A DNA stretch of 40,304 nucleotides, taken from positions 1-40,304 of the IMG/VR virus record IMGVR_UViG_3300017963_000137, one strand, 5' to 3'. Shown here in pieces: positions 22,948 to 31,120 of the stretch. The translations under genes were made by a program, and so were the position numbers. The notes under the pieces were generated by a model. It made no database searches. It was not told the DNA's origin and worked only from the letters and a program-made list of their open reading frames with translations. Numbering within the stretch: the stretch's first letter is position 1; the number at the start of each line of letters is the position of its first letter. The stretch is from a virus.

Positions 22948-24102
22948 TTAGAAATAAATGAATTCGATCTCGTCCTCGGCGCTGGTAGCCTGCCCGGTGC
23001 ATTTGAATTCCACGGACATCATAAGGATTCCGTCCACGTCCTGGGGGCTTATGGACATTACCTGAGCATAATCCTGGAAAAACCAGAACGTTTTCCCGGC
23101 TGCGGTGCCGATACGGAAAAGATTCTGCATTTTCGTTTCCGCATCCATGAGGGCCGGTATATCCAGGGTGCCGGTCGGCAGTTGCTCGAAAAGAACCGTC
23201 CACACGGGATCCCGCTTGGTAATCCGTGCGCTGATAAATCCGGTGTCTGTCGCATTTGCATCCTTCCGGAGAACCACATTATTCCCGAAATCTATGCTTA
23301 CTGAGTGCCATACCGGCGTTTGTCCGTTGATGGTAAGGGAAGCATTTTGAAGGATTGCCGGCTGCTCGTTATTGTAGGAAATCCCGGTAAGGAGTGCCAG
23401 GTCGTCCGTGCTATGCCTCGGCCCCTGCATGGTGAAATCCCAGAAACCGCGCTTGGAACTTTCGACCGTCATCACCAGGTTACCCATCACCCCGGTGGCC
23501 GCCCGGTTCGCGCCGTCCTGCTGGAGCTGCATGGAAATCGTTTTCTGATTATCAGAAGTGGGTTTTCCGCGGCCCCCCGCATCGGATACGGCACTGCTGG
23601 AAGTTGCTGTCGCGCCGGACGTGCCTCCCGTCAGCGTTTCCGCATCCTGGAGGGTGCCGGTGCCGGCCACATGATAAAGCTGTCCCGCTGCTGCCAGGGC
23701 GAGTTTACAGGTGCCCGTATTGGCCGATTCATCGGTAATGGTTTCATTCCGCTGGAAAGGTCCGCCGTTGACGGTTCCCACGGTAATCTGTTTCAGGGCA
23801 TCGATAGTAATCCCGCACCCCTCCATAAATGCCAGCTGCTCCAGGTCAGAGGTAACGGTATCGGCTGTATTTACTTCTGAGCGGAAAGTATAGCCGAGCG
23901 ATTTTTCGCCGGATACCAGGCCCAGGGGTGTCAGGGAACCGCGAGCAATGTCCCGATCCTCAGTGGGATAATTAACGTCGGCGTTGGCCCCGGCAATGAC
24001 CCGCATAGTGGCGTTAGCTGCTGCAAGGGCTTCAAAGCTGCCTGCAGTGGATTCGACTTTGCCGGCGATTACTAACTGTCTTGTAAGTTTGGGAACTCCC
24101 AT
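22948..24102 (-). CDS. Tail tube (major tail) protein, 384 aa
   Basis: Position directly before the frameshifted chaperone genes is that of the tube protein. The sequence is a long beta-rich protein starting with GVPKLTRQLVIAGKVES, with an inserted Gly/Thr/Ala-rich part (about residues 140-185) containing TGGTSGATATSSS and a C-terminal block with DVDGILMMSVEFKCTG. Many tube proteins carry such an inserted or added surface domain. It should assemble in hexamer rings. The start follows AAAAGGAGA. Confidence 0.75.
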   Translation of the reverse strand: MGVPKLTRQLVIAGKVESTAGSFEALAAANATMRVIAGANADVNYPTEDRDIARGSLTPLGLVSGEKSLGYTFRSEVNTADTVTSDLEQLAFMEGCGITIDALKQITVGTVNGGPFQRNETITDESANTGTCKLALAAAGQLYHVAGTGTLQDAETLTGGTSGATATSSSAVSDAGGRGKPTSDNQKTISMQLQQDGANRAATGVMGNLVMTVESSKRGFWDFTMQGPRHSTDDLALLTGISYNNEQPAILQNASLTINGQTPVWHSVSIDFGNNVVLRKDANATDTGFISARITKRDPVWTVLFEQLPTGTLDIPALMDAETKMQNLFRIGTAAGKTFWFFQDYAQVMSISPQDVDGILMMSVEFKCTGQATSAEDEIEFIYF

Positions 24103-24114
24103 GATTTTCTCCTT

Positions 24115-26274
24115 TTATGCGTGATATGGATTGTCTTTAAGTCTCCGATGGTGAAATAAATAATTCAATAGTATGGTGGTAGGATAGGAGGCGACAGGGC
24201 GGTAATTAAACCGGCTCCCCAGGTATTCAGCTTCCTTGAGGCCCAGGCCGTTCAGCGTGTTGTAATTATCGTAAAACATTTTTGTCATGTCGCTGCGGAC
24301 CTGCATTAATGTTTTGTCCAGGTCCACGCTGCTTTCGGGCATCACCTCAATATCTACTGGTGTCATGCTTTCATAAAACCCGATGGTGGCTTCCTCGTCG
24401 TCGTCGTCGCTTAAATACTCCTCAGTAGGATAATGCAGAAATACTGCGGGATAGGTGGCCGTTTCGGGATCGAAGTCATCGACGGAACCGTAATCGAAAT
24501 TATATCCGCCCCCCGTGGACATGGCTGCAATGAGTGTTTCAATCTGATCCATGATAGCATTGAATATCGGATTACTGCCCGGGGTAAACGCGGTGCTGGG
24601 GGGAGTGTCGGCATCGGCGGAAGTGTCCACCGTGTAAAGGTCGTCCATTATCCGGCGGTATTTCAGGGACACCCGCACGACAACCTCGATGGGATAGCTG
24701 GTGTCATTGTGGAAAATCATTTCCGTATCGGTGAAATCGTACTGGATGAGGCCGACGGTTTTCAGCGTATTCTGAAAAGATTCGAAAAAGAATCCCCAAT
24801 CCTGGATTATTTGCTGGGCTGTTTTCGTCAGGTCCGCCGTGGTGGTCGCCAGGGTCCGGATAGTAATCTCGGTGCGCTCTGACCGTCTGTCCACCACGTC
24901 GAAAGCATTCTCCAGATCTTCCTCGTCCGGGTATTCCAACAGAACGGCAGGATAAAGCCTTGTCTCTGGATCGTAGTTGTTTATGGATCCATAATCCTGG
25001 CTGAATCCCTTGGATGTGAGCATATAAGTATTAATGAGATCACGGATTTTATTTACAATGAGAGTGTAAATCGGAATGTTGGCCGGGTCATTAATCTGCC
25101 CGACTCCGCTGAGGGTAATTGCCCCCAGGGTAATTGCGCCGGTTCCGGTAATATCAATGGCGACGGTGCCCGTACCGCTCAGTGTAACTGCTCCGATGGT
25201 GATGGCCCCGGTGCCGGTAATGGTGGAGGAAACCGTCCCGGAACCACTGACCGTAATCGTGCCGACTGCAATCGTTCCAGTACCGACGTGGTGAATGGAG
25301 CCGACACCCGCAACTGTAACGGCTGCCAGGGTAATCGATCCCGTGCCCGTGATGGTAGATACTACGGTGCCGGAACCTGAAACGGTAACGGCTCCTATTG
25401 AGATCGCCCCAGTGCCTACATGATGTATCTTACCGGCACCCGAAACAGTTATGGCTCCAATAGTGATCGCGCCGGTCCCGGTAATTACCGCCGAGGTGGC
25501 TTTCGTAATTACAGGTCCCTTTCTAAGCAAAAGTTTAAAAGGGTTTGCCCATAATTCTTTAACGTCCTTGGCCGTTAGTTCCCTCCGCCACATTGCCGTT
25601 AAAGCAATCTGCCCATTTCCATAAAATCCGCGATAGGCTGCTATTTCTACATCCTGGGTCTGGTTTTCCATGGCGACATAAGAGCCACCACTGAAATTTG
25701 TATCATCTACCCTGCTGCCGTCGAGATATATTTTAATGCCGGTATCTGCGGCACTTCCGTCATAAGTCCCGACAATTAATATCCAAGTCCCCTCCATTCC
25801 AGTAACGGCAGTATTATAATACCGTCCACGGTAGCCGGCAGTAGAACCGTCCATTATGCTGAAATAGATTTTATCATCCCCTGCAGTCTGCAGTAAATAT
25901 TCCCTTGTGGTGGTGGCTATCGTGTACTTACTTACAAAACCGAACCGGGTGGCATCGTCCATATTTACCAGGGTAGCAATGGAAAAAGGCTGATCAGTTG
26001 TTCCGTCACCAAATGACAAAAGGGCATTATCTGGAATTGTATGTACATCTGAAGATCCGTTATAATCCCTGGCCCATCCATACTTTGACATTACTGGACT
26101 CGTGCCCGTGGGAACGGCAATGAGTTGCTGGTTTCGTCGTACTGCATTAAAGAGAGATTTGTCCGGTGAGAGGACCGGGGACCATAAACCGACTATATTT
26201 TTCCACAGGTGCGGAAACTTTGACTCACTCATCGAGCGGGCAAAGCCCCCTTTCCATGTCGGTTTAATTATCAT
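24115..26274 (-). CDS. Chimeric tail protein: LamG-like domain, short repeats and a duplicated tail-completion-like domain
   Basis: This 719-residue protein has three parts. Residues about 30-240 look like a LamG/concanavalin-A jelly roll (FSIATLVNMDD, GTWILIVGTYDG, IKIYLDGSRVDD). Residues about 265-395 are six short beta repeats with GTGAIT-IG-A-(I/V)-T-(V/L)-SG. The rest holds two copies of one domain, about 398-555 and 570-719, sharing FxxDYGSxxxxDPET, then YPAVxLxYPxEE and a C-terminal YRR/HRR strand. The second part of each resembles small tail-completion proteins. It lies beside the tube gene, so it is probably a virion protein that exposes carbohydrate-binding or decoration domains. 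Confidence 0.7.
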   Translation of the reverse strand: MIIKPTWKGGFARSMSESKFPHLWKNIVGLWSPVLSPDKSLFNAVRRNQQLIAVPTGTSPVMSKYGWARDYNGSSDVHTIPDNALLSFGDGTTDQPFSIATLVNMDDATRFGFVSKYTIATTTREYLLQTAGDDKIYFSIMDGSTAGYRGRYYNTAVTGMEGTWILIVGTYDGSAADTGIKIYLDGSRVDDTNFSGGSYVAMENQTQDVEIAAYRGFYGNGQIALTAMWRRELTAKDVKELWANPFKLLLRKGPVITKATSAVITGTGAITIGAITVSGAGKIHHVGTGAISIGAVTVSGSGTVVSTITGTGSITLAAVTVAGVGSIHHVGTGTIAVGTITVSGSGTVSSTITGTGAITIGAVTLSGTGTVAIDITGTGAITLGAITLSGVGQINDPANIPIYTLIVNKIRDLINTYMLTSKGFSQDYGSINNYDPETRLYPAVLLEYPDEEDLENAFDVVDRRSERTEITIRTLATTTADLTKTAQQIIQDWGFFFESFQNTLKTVGLIQYDFTDTEMIFHNDTSYPIEVVVRVSLKYRRIMDDLYTVDTSADADTPPSTAFTPGSNPIFNAIMDQIETLIAAMSTGGGYNFDYGSVDDFDPETATYPAVFLHYPTEEYLSDDDDEEATIGFYESMTPVDIEVMPESSVDLDKTLMQVRSDMTKMFYDNYNTLNGLGLKEAEYLGSRFNYRPVASYPTTILLNYLFHHRRLKDNPYHA
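25100..25485 (-). repeat. Six tandem coding repeats of about 63 bp
   Basis: The tail protein contains six consecutive units of about 21 residues with consensus GTGAITIGAITVSGxG followed by a short variable joint. The joints alternate, KIHHV or SIHHV in some units and VVSTIT or VSSTIT in others, which implies duplication of a two-unit block. They probably fold as stacked beta strands and act as a spacer between the LamG-like and duplicated domains. They are in frame, so copy number can change without breaking the gene. Confidence 0.9.
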
Positions 26275-26825
26275 TGAATCTCGTCAGTAATGGGTATAAG
26301 CGCCACAAACATTTCAACGGCATCCCCTTCGAATGCCTGGCCGCCCTCATTTTTTACTACCGGCATCCCATACCGCTCTATGTTGGTAAGGATTCCGACT
26401 TCCTGATATTGAACAGTAGTCGCGGCATCAGCCGTGCAGATTAAATTCCCGATGTGTTCAAGCTGTAAAACAGAATCAGCAAGGGAATCGCCGGCAGTCC
26501 CAGTATAGGCGGCATCAGAGCCGGAACACCCGCCCGGGTTTACCTCGGCAGCCGTGTTTTCCGGGGAGGCTGCCCAGTAGAGCTCTACCAGCGCCCCGCT
26601 CGCGGGGGCCACATCGAATTCAATGCCGACTAATACCTTGTATTGCCTTGCCCGGGTAGCCCCGAGATCGTCCTTTGCCCCCTGCCGGGCAGCGCCATTG
26701 CCGAGGCTGGTTAAATCGAGCTGTGCCGTCCTGGTGAGAACTCCGCCGGAGGTAGGGTCTACATAATCGGTTGAATCTGCCCAGACAAAGGCCGTAGATG
26801 TTTTTTGCAGAACTTCGTTTGCCAT
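26271..26825 (-). CDS. Hypothetical virion protein, 184 aa
   Basis: The protein is rich in Ala, Gly, Thr and Asp and predicted to be beta-rich, like phage decoration or tail proteins (VLVGIEFDVAPASGALVELYW). It has no recognised family. Its stop overlaps the chimeric tail gene start (ATGA), so the two are probably made together. A tail-associated role is inferred from the context only. Confidence 0.6.
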   Translation of the reverse strand: MANEVLQKTSTAFVWADSTDYVDPTSGGVLTRTAQLDLTSLGNGAARQGAKDDLGATRARQYKVLVGIEFDVAPASGALVELYWAASPENTAAEVNPGGCSGSDAAYTGTAGDSLADSVLQLEHIGNLICTADAATTVQYQEVGILTNIERYGMPVVKNEGGQAFEGDAVEMFVALIPITDEIQ

Positions 26826-26835
26826 GGGGATCCCC

Positions 26836-27135
26836 CTATGTTAAGTCGGCGATTAAGTCGTCGATGGCCGTATTGACGTTATTCTGGACGGCAGCATCGT
26901 TTGCATTCTGGATGGTGCTCACACTCTGGTCTTTATTGGCAACCAGGAGGGACCATATAATTTGCCCTTTGAGTCCATTCGGGTTTTGAATTTTTTCCCG
27001 CGCCCATTCCTTTTGCCCAGTAGTGCTCGCGCCGTCGTCGATTACAGCCTTGCATTTTATCGCGATTGCCGAGGTAATTTTATTTAGGATATTGCTGTCT
27101 TGCCTGAGTTCATACAATTCGGTATACGTTGCCAT
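26836..27135 (-). CDS. Hypothetical structural-operon protein, 99 aa
   Basis: A small helical protein with INKITSAIAIKCK-like hydrophobic stretches near the N-terminus (SNILNKITSAIAIK) and a conserved-looking REKIQNPNGLKGQIIWSLL centre. It has no recognised family, but proteins of this kind recur in tail regions of phages with short intergenic spacing. It is 1 bp from the next gene upstream. Confidence 0.55.
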   Translation of the reverse strand: MATYTELYELRQDSNILNKITSAIAIKCKAVIDDGASTTGQKEWAREKIQNPNGLKGQIIWSLLVANKDQSVSTIQNANDAAVQNNVNTAIDDLIADLT

Positions 27136-27136
27136 G

Positions 27137-27418
27137 TTATTCTCCGGTTACTTTGTTTAAAACGCCGTTGGCTATTTGCTGGGGATCCGCAGTAATACCG
27201 CCGGTTCCCATTATTACCCGGTCGCCGTATTTTGATTTCACTGCTTTGATTACCAGGTCAAGCCCCTCGACAGCCTGGGCCTTTGCCTCGTCGGAATAAT
27301 CGTTTTCCCTGATGTAGTCCACCATCTTGACAAGGGTGGTAATGAAATCAACGGAAATCTCAAATTCCTTTTTTACCTTGAGGGGTATGTTTATCTGGGG
27401 TAATTTATTCGGATTCAT
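27137..27418 (-). CDS. Hypothetical structural-operon protein, 93 aa
   Basis: The protein is small, with a basic and hydrophobic first half (KLPQINIPLKVKKEFEI) and helices after. It has the AAAGGCTCA leader directly before its ATG. It lies between head-tail connector genes and the tail genes. No family is recognised. Confidence 0.55.
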   Translation of the reverse strand: MNPNKLPQINIPLKVKKEFEISVDFITTLVKMVDYIRENDYSDEAKAQAVEGLDLVIKAVKSKYGDRVIMGTGGITADPQQIANGVLNKVTGE

Positions 27419-27436
27419 TTTGAGCCTTTCTATTGT

Positions 27437-27619
27437 TTACGGTTTGATTGCATAACCTCCAAGGGCATGGAGCCGCGCCTGCAGTTCTGTATATATCTGT
27501 TTTCCTTTGCGGATTATAACATTCGCTTCCGCTATAATTTCCCTTTTCGCTTGCAGGTCTGCGGAGATTTCTGCCATCTTCTCTTTAATTTCATTGATTT
27601 CTTTTAAGCTATCCGACAT
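27437..27619 (-). CDS. Small coiled-coil protein, 60 aa
   Basis: The first 50 residues form an amphipathic helix (LKEINEIKEKMAEISADLQA). It is a possible assembly or scaffolding peptide. No family is recognised. The start follows AGGGGGAT. Confidence 0.5.
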   Translation of the reverse strand: MSDSLKEINEIKEKMAEISADLQAKREIIAEANVIIRKGKQIYTELQARLHALGGYAIKP

Positions 27620-27628
27620 AATATCCCC

Positions 27629-28003
27629 CTATGAAGCTGGCACGGTTACGGTGAGAGAAGAAATCGAAACGGTATCACCGGCAGTAATCGAAGTGCTGGA
27701 AAGATTAATATCAGCTCCAGAATCCGACACATCGCCGGTGATGACGTTTGAGCCTGCACCGTCTCTCAATTCATATTCAGCAGCCGTTCCGGTATTGTCG
27801 GCGCTGGTGTCGTCGCTTATGCTGTTAGCAGTTGCCACCCCGGCAGCAGCGGCCCCGAAGGCTGGATTAGATAGTGCCAGGACTGCCAGGACCGTGCTCA
27901 TTGAAGTGGTGCCGATACGGAGATCCCCGGGGGCACTTACATCACAAAGATCGACGATAGCATCGCAAGCGGCGTTTCGAGCTGCAGTTGTCAATGTTGC
28001 CAT
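27629..28003 (-). CDS. Ala/Thr-rich virion protein, 124 aa
   Basis: The N-terminus (TLTTAARNAACDAIVDL) matches a widespread but little-characterised small phage structural protein that lies between head-tail connector and tail genes. The C-terminal 60 residues are rich in Thr, Ser, Asp and Gly with alternating hydrophobics, as in beta-sandwich decoration domains. The start follows ACAGGAGTAA. Function unknown. Confidence 0.65.
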   Translation of the reverse strand: MATLTTAARNAACDAIVDLCDVSAPGDLRIGTTSMSTVLAVLALSNPAFGAAAAGVATANSISDDTSADNTGTAAEYELRDGAGSNVITGDVSDSGADINLSSTSITAGDTVSISSLTVTVPAS

Positions 28004-28006
28004 GAT

Positions 28007-28519
28007 TTACTCCTGTCCTCTTAAGTATCTGACCCCGACGGTCGCGGTGTCGGTATTGCTCATTTCATCGGGCGCGGAAAATACAAACCTGAGCGAATCG
28101 CACCTTTTTATCTGAAGTTCGCGTCGGCCATACCCGGTGGAATTCGTATCAAGGGTATATGAAGTCACCATCGAGTCGGCACCATAGGGCTGGTTTTCGG
28201 TGTAGTCCGTTCCATATAACCAGGCGGCGACCCCGCCGTCATAGCAGCCGACATCTATCTTGAAACTCGACGAATCCGACTGAGCTTTTGCAAGTGTATA
28301 AACAAAAATATTCGACTCATATTTAGCCGTCCAGATTGGCTTGCTGGTATCGGTAGCTACCGACTTCCAAGCCCCCGATCCGCTCGTGTCAATATCGAGG
28401 GAATCGTCTCGCACCCGCAGGCCGGAATATCCCTCGCTGTTTAAAATCTGGGTATAGCTCGGTCCATCCAGTGAAAACACCAAAGCCGAGAGAAAAAGGA
28501 TTATTAAAAAATATTTCAT
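28007..28519 (-). CDS. Exported protein with signal peptide inside the structural operon, 170 aa
   Basis: Residues 1-17 (MKYFLIILFLSALVFSL) are a typical Sec signal peptide or membrane anchor, which virion proteins normally lack. The mature part is beta-rich and acidic, with Asp/Ser/Thr and Tyr clusters and two Cys (VGCYDGG, IKRCDSL) that could form a disulphide in the periplasm. Its start overlaps the gp37-like stop. It may act outside the cytoplasm, for example in superinfection exclusion or as a host-surface modifier made late. Confidence 0.65.
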   Translation of the reverse strand: MKYFLIILFLSALVFSLDGPSYTQILNSEGYSGLRVRDDSLDIDTSGSGAWKSVATDTSKPIWTAKYESNIFVYTLAKAQSDSSSFKIDVGCYDGGVAAWLYGTDYTENQPYGADSMVTSYTLDTNSTGYGRRELQIKRCDSLRFVFSAPDEMSNTDTATVGVRYLRGQE

Positions 28520-28971
28520 TGGAATGCCTCCACTTCTGGGTAAGTATGTTCAAAAACTATCTCATATTCCCAGACGCCCTCGTCATAATCGACGAAACCA
28601 TCGCTTATGGGATACATCATGGAAATATTGGTGTGGGCCTGCCCTTCTATCGTATACCCGGTAAGCGCCTCCCGGATATTCTCAAGATAGGTATAAACGC
28701 CCTCAGTCGATTTGGTATGGCTGAAAAGATTGCGGTAAAAGATGGTGAAGATCCAGCGCGCCCGGCGCTCCTGGGAAATCTTCTTTTCCCTCAGTGGCTT
28801 TTCCTGGGGAACGCCCTCATAGACTGAACGATCATACCTGATAAGGATTGCGCCCTCCTTATGCAGTAGCTCGTATTCCTTCGGATCATCGGGAAAGGCT
28901 TCTATCCTAATTCCGGATATTGCCCCCTCCAGTTTGGTCTTTAGGTTCTGTTCTGCTGCTAGTATATCCAT
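28516..28971 (-). CDS. Mu gp37-like tail-completion protein, 151 aa
   Basis: The order (gp36-like, gp37-like) and the sequence fit the Mu gp37 family: an N-terminal helix (EQNLKTKLEGAISGIRIEAFPDDP), GAILIRYDRSVYEG, a FTIFYRNL strand and VWEYEIVFEHTY at the end. Such proteins close the head-tail joint or terminate the tail tube. The function in this phage is inferred from family and order. Confidence 0.75.
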   Translation of the reverse strand: MDILAAEQNLKTKLEGAISGIRIEAFPDDPKEYELLHKEGAILIRYDRSVYEGVPQEKPLREKKISQERRARWIFTIFYRNLFSHTKSTEGVYTYLENIREALTGYTIEGQAHTNISMMYPISDGFVDYDEGVWEYEIVFEHTYPEVEAFQ

Positions 28972-28977
28972 CAGGCA

Positions 28978-29409
28978 TTATATAAACTTATCAAGCTCGT
29001 CGTCGGTATATGTTTGGTCGTCGCTGTCTTTGTTTGCCCGCCAGAATGTTCCTTGGGATGCGACACTATCGTCGTCATCTATCTGCAGGGAGTGTTCCGC
29101 TATCTGTTTTAATTTTTCCAGGGCCTTTTCGTAATTGTCCTTTACCTGGGAGTCCTCGGCATGGGTACGCCTGTCAAATAGGTATTTACTGGCAACCTGA
29201 ATTGACAATGTTTTGACCATTGCCGGCACTGGAGATATGGGAACGGAGTGCTGCTGGCGGAGGTATGAATTTATGAAGCTGTCGGCATTGGCAATGGTCT
29301 CAGTTAGTATAGATTGATCAATGGTCGTACCGTCGGTGTCGTCCGTTAGTTGTGCGACAGTATCCGACGATAGTGCATTGATGATATCCGTACTAACTGA
29401 GTATGCCAT
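28978..29409 (-). CDS. Mu gp36-like head-tail connector (DUF1320), 143 aa
   Basis: The protein has the DUF1320 pattern: MAYSVSTDIINALS, then an Asp/Thr-rich turn and ANADSFINSYLRQQHSVPISP, followed by a helix with AVASKYLFDRR-like sequence (QVASKYLFDRR). These proteins form a connector ring below the portal. An acidic C-terminal tail (DSDDQTYTDDELDKF) follows. It lies just after the capsid gene, as expected. Confidence 0.8.
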   Translation of the reverse strand: MAYSVSTDIINALSSDTVAQLTDDTDGTTIDQSILTETIANADSFINSYLRQQHSVPISPVPAMVKTLSIQVASKYLFDRRTHAEDSQVKDNYEKALEKLKQIAEHSLQIDDDDSVASQGTFWRANKDSDDQTYTDDELDKFI

Positions 29410-29418
29410 GCCATGGAA

Positions 29419-30432
29419 TCATGTGGTATGGGTGTCGGTGAAAAGATACCCGGCATTGGTGGTGAGCTGGGTAGCTCCGAGATATTCCTGAGTCTCGAAG
29501 AACCAGCAGTCCCGGTCATTATCCCACCAGCGTTTTGTGTACCGCTTGGGTCCGCTGGGAGTATTGAACGGCCGCCAGTTGCTCGACCCTGCCATCATGC
29601 TCTTGCGAGTGGGCGCGGGCGGGTAGTAATAGACGAATGCCTTACCCTTGGTTCCGCCCCAGATGGAAGCATAAGTGAAATCGGTGCCGGCTGCTGCCTC
29701 GTTGGCAGTGTTATAAATCGAGCGGGCAACGATCACTTTTTCGATGGTGAGCAGGTTCGCGAGCATTTCTTCGGTGATTACCAGGCCCGGAGCATTCCGC
29801 GCCATATTGCTGGTATAGGACAAAGGCCCGGTGACTTCATCCACCCTGATCACTCCCTGGAAGGTAATATCATCCATGAGCAGGCGGATATTTGTGCGAT
29901 CAATACCAGCTTTCTGCAGGGCATTGATAGCCTTGTCCACGTCGGTCAGGAAGGTATTGCCGGAAGTGGCAACCCATTTCGCATCGGCATCTTCACCAGA
30001 GGCATTTCCATCTTCCCAGGCAGAGGAAGGAGATGTCACGGCGGAAGCAACGAGGAGTTCCTTGCGGAGATCCAGCTTGTCGGCATTCCACTCGACTTTT
30101 TCCTGCTGCTGGCTTACGGGAGGAGTCAAGAAATTGGTGATACCCTCTTCCTGGAGATCTTCCTTGGTAAGCTGTGCCTTGTTCGCGTACTGCTTGCAGT
30201 CCACGTCCACGGTGCTGAGCTTCCAATCACTCACGGGTGTTTTGTCGCCAGGTGCCCGCTGTCCAGCGGTATCCCTGAAGGCATCGCCCCGGTTATACTT
30301 CGTCATTTTTGCTTTGTCAGTGGGTAGCTTGATGCTCGGGAAAACCTCATCAGCCACATAGGACTTGTTTCGCCATGCAAGGGACGCGTCCTGTACGTGC
30401 CCTCTAACTACTTGTGCAACGACATCTGGCAT
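29419..30432 (-). CDS. Major capsid protein, 337 aa
   Basis: The protein is the likely HK97-fold capsid subunit. It has a start (MPDVVAQVVRGHVQDASLAW) and a middle with DKTPVSDWKLSTVD, LRKELLVASAVTSPSSAW and DVDKAINALQKAGI, in the style of Mu gpT-type and related capsid proteins of about 330 residues. Context (protease/scaffold, 100-aa protein, decoration protein, capsid, connector) supports it strongly. No clear delta-domain is visible, so a separate scaffold from the upstream gene should guide assembly. The start follows AAGGAGGACA. Confidence 0.88.
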   Translation of the reverse strand: MPDVVAQVVRGHVQDASLAWRNKSYVADEVFPSIKLPTDKAKMTKYNRGDAFRDTAGQRAPGDKTPVSDWKLSTVDVDCKQYANKAQLTKEDLQEEGITNFLTPPVSQQQEKVEWNADKLDLRKELLVASAVTSPSSAWEDGNASGEDADAKWVATSGNTFLTDVDKAINALQKAGIDRTNIRLLMDDITFQGVIRVDEVTGPLSYTSNMARNAPGLVITEEMLANLLTIEKVIVARSIYNTANEAAAGTDFTYASIWGGTKGKAFVYYYPPAPTRKSMMAGSSNWRPFNTPSGPKRYTKRWWDNDRDCWFFETQEYLGATQLTTNAGYLFTDTHTT

Positions 30433-30443
30433 GATTGTCCTCC

Positions 30444-30815
30444 TTACGCTTTAATCGCTATGTTAGAAAGTTGAATTTCGACGAGATCATCGGTGTTGCC
30501 TGCTTTTACGCAAATGCCGAAGGTGTAGGAACCGCTCGCTGCCGCGATTGCTTTTCCGTCTCCGTCGGTGCTTACCTGATCATTTTCATTGAGAACCTTG
30601 CCTGCCTGGACGATGGCCTTGCCACCGTTGGCAATCGGCATTATCGAGGCGCTGTCGTCGGTATTGACGGCCCGCTCATTAATGCCAAATGGCAGATCCA
30701 CGATTGAAGTCGGCTCGGTGACCTTGCCGTCGGTATCCATGATGACTACCCGGCGGGCATTAATCACGGCAGCCGCGACTTTCGTTTCTTTTTGAATAAC
30801 ATTTTCAGTAACCAT
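30444..30815 (-). CDS. Capsid decoration protein, DUF2190-like, 123 aa
   Basis: The beta-rich sequence with VVIMDTDGKV, INERAVNTDDSASIMPIANGG and VLNENDQVSTDGDGKAIAAA is like the DUF2190 and related cement proteins that bind capsid faces. These are placed next to the major capsid gene, as here. It should stabilise the expanded head. The start overlaps the upstream stop. Confidence 0.75.
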   Translation of the reverse strand: MVTENVIQKETKVAAAVINARRVVIMDTDGKVTEPTSIVDLPFGINERAVNTDDSASIMPIANGGKAIVQAGKVLNENDQVSTDGDGKAIAAASGSYTFGICVKAGNTDDLVEIQLSNIAIKA

Positions 30816-31117
30816 CAGTTACCCTCCTGTGTTTGATTTGGAATCGTTTTTTCAAATTCGTCAAGATTTTTTTTGCGCTGATCGTTTTCTTCGGCGATTT
30901 CTTCCAGGCCCTCGTTTTGTTCGTCGGCCATTTCCAGCACTTCGGGAAGATCGGATTCATCCTTTACAAATCCCTTGAGATACTTTTCAAGGTCGCCGGG
31001 CTTCCCTTCAGTCCTGATGCGGTGAACTTCCCACGCGATAGGCTCTTTTTGTTCCGGCAGGATAAGCCCCTTATTTAAAAGGGGATGGACAAATACCAGA
31101 TCCTCATTGAGAGCCAT
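30815..31117 (-). CDS. Hypothetical acidic head-region protein, 100 aa
   Basis: The protein starts with beta-like sequence and ends in an acidic coiled-coil-like helix (about residues 62-95, EVLEMADEQNEGLEEIAEEN). It lies between scaffold and decoration genes, so an assembly role is plausible. No family is recognised. Confidence 0.6.
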   Translation of the reverse strand: MALNEDLVFVHPLLNKGLILPEQKEPIAWEVHRIRTEGKPGDLEKYLKGFVKDESDLPEVLEMADEQNEGLEEIAEENDQRKKNLDEFEKTIPNQTQEGN

Positions 31118-31120
31118 CTG

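Noticed and set aside
25100-25485. Possible CRISPR or non-coding repeat array
   Set aside because: Units are contiguous, diverged, in frame and encode regular beta repeats. There are no spacers.
29413-30327. 304-residue open frame on the plus strand
   Set aside because: It is the antisense shadow of the major capsid gene, whose frame has ribosome site, context and family features.
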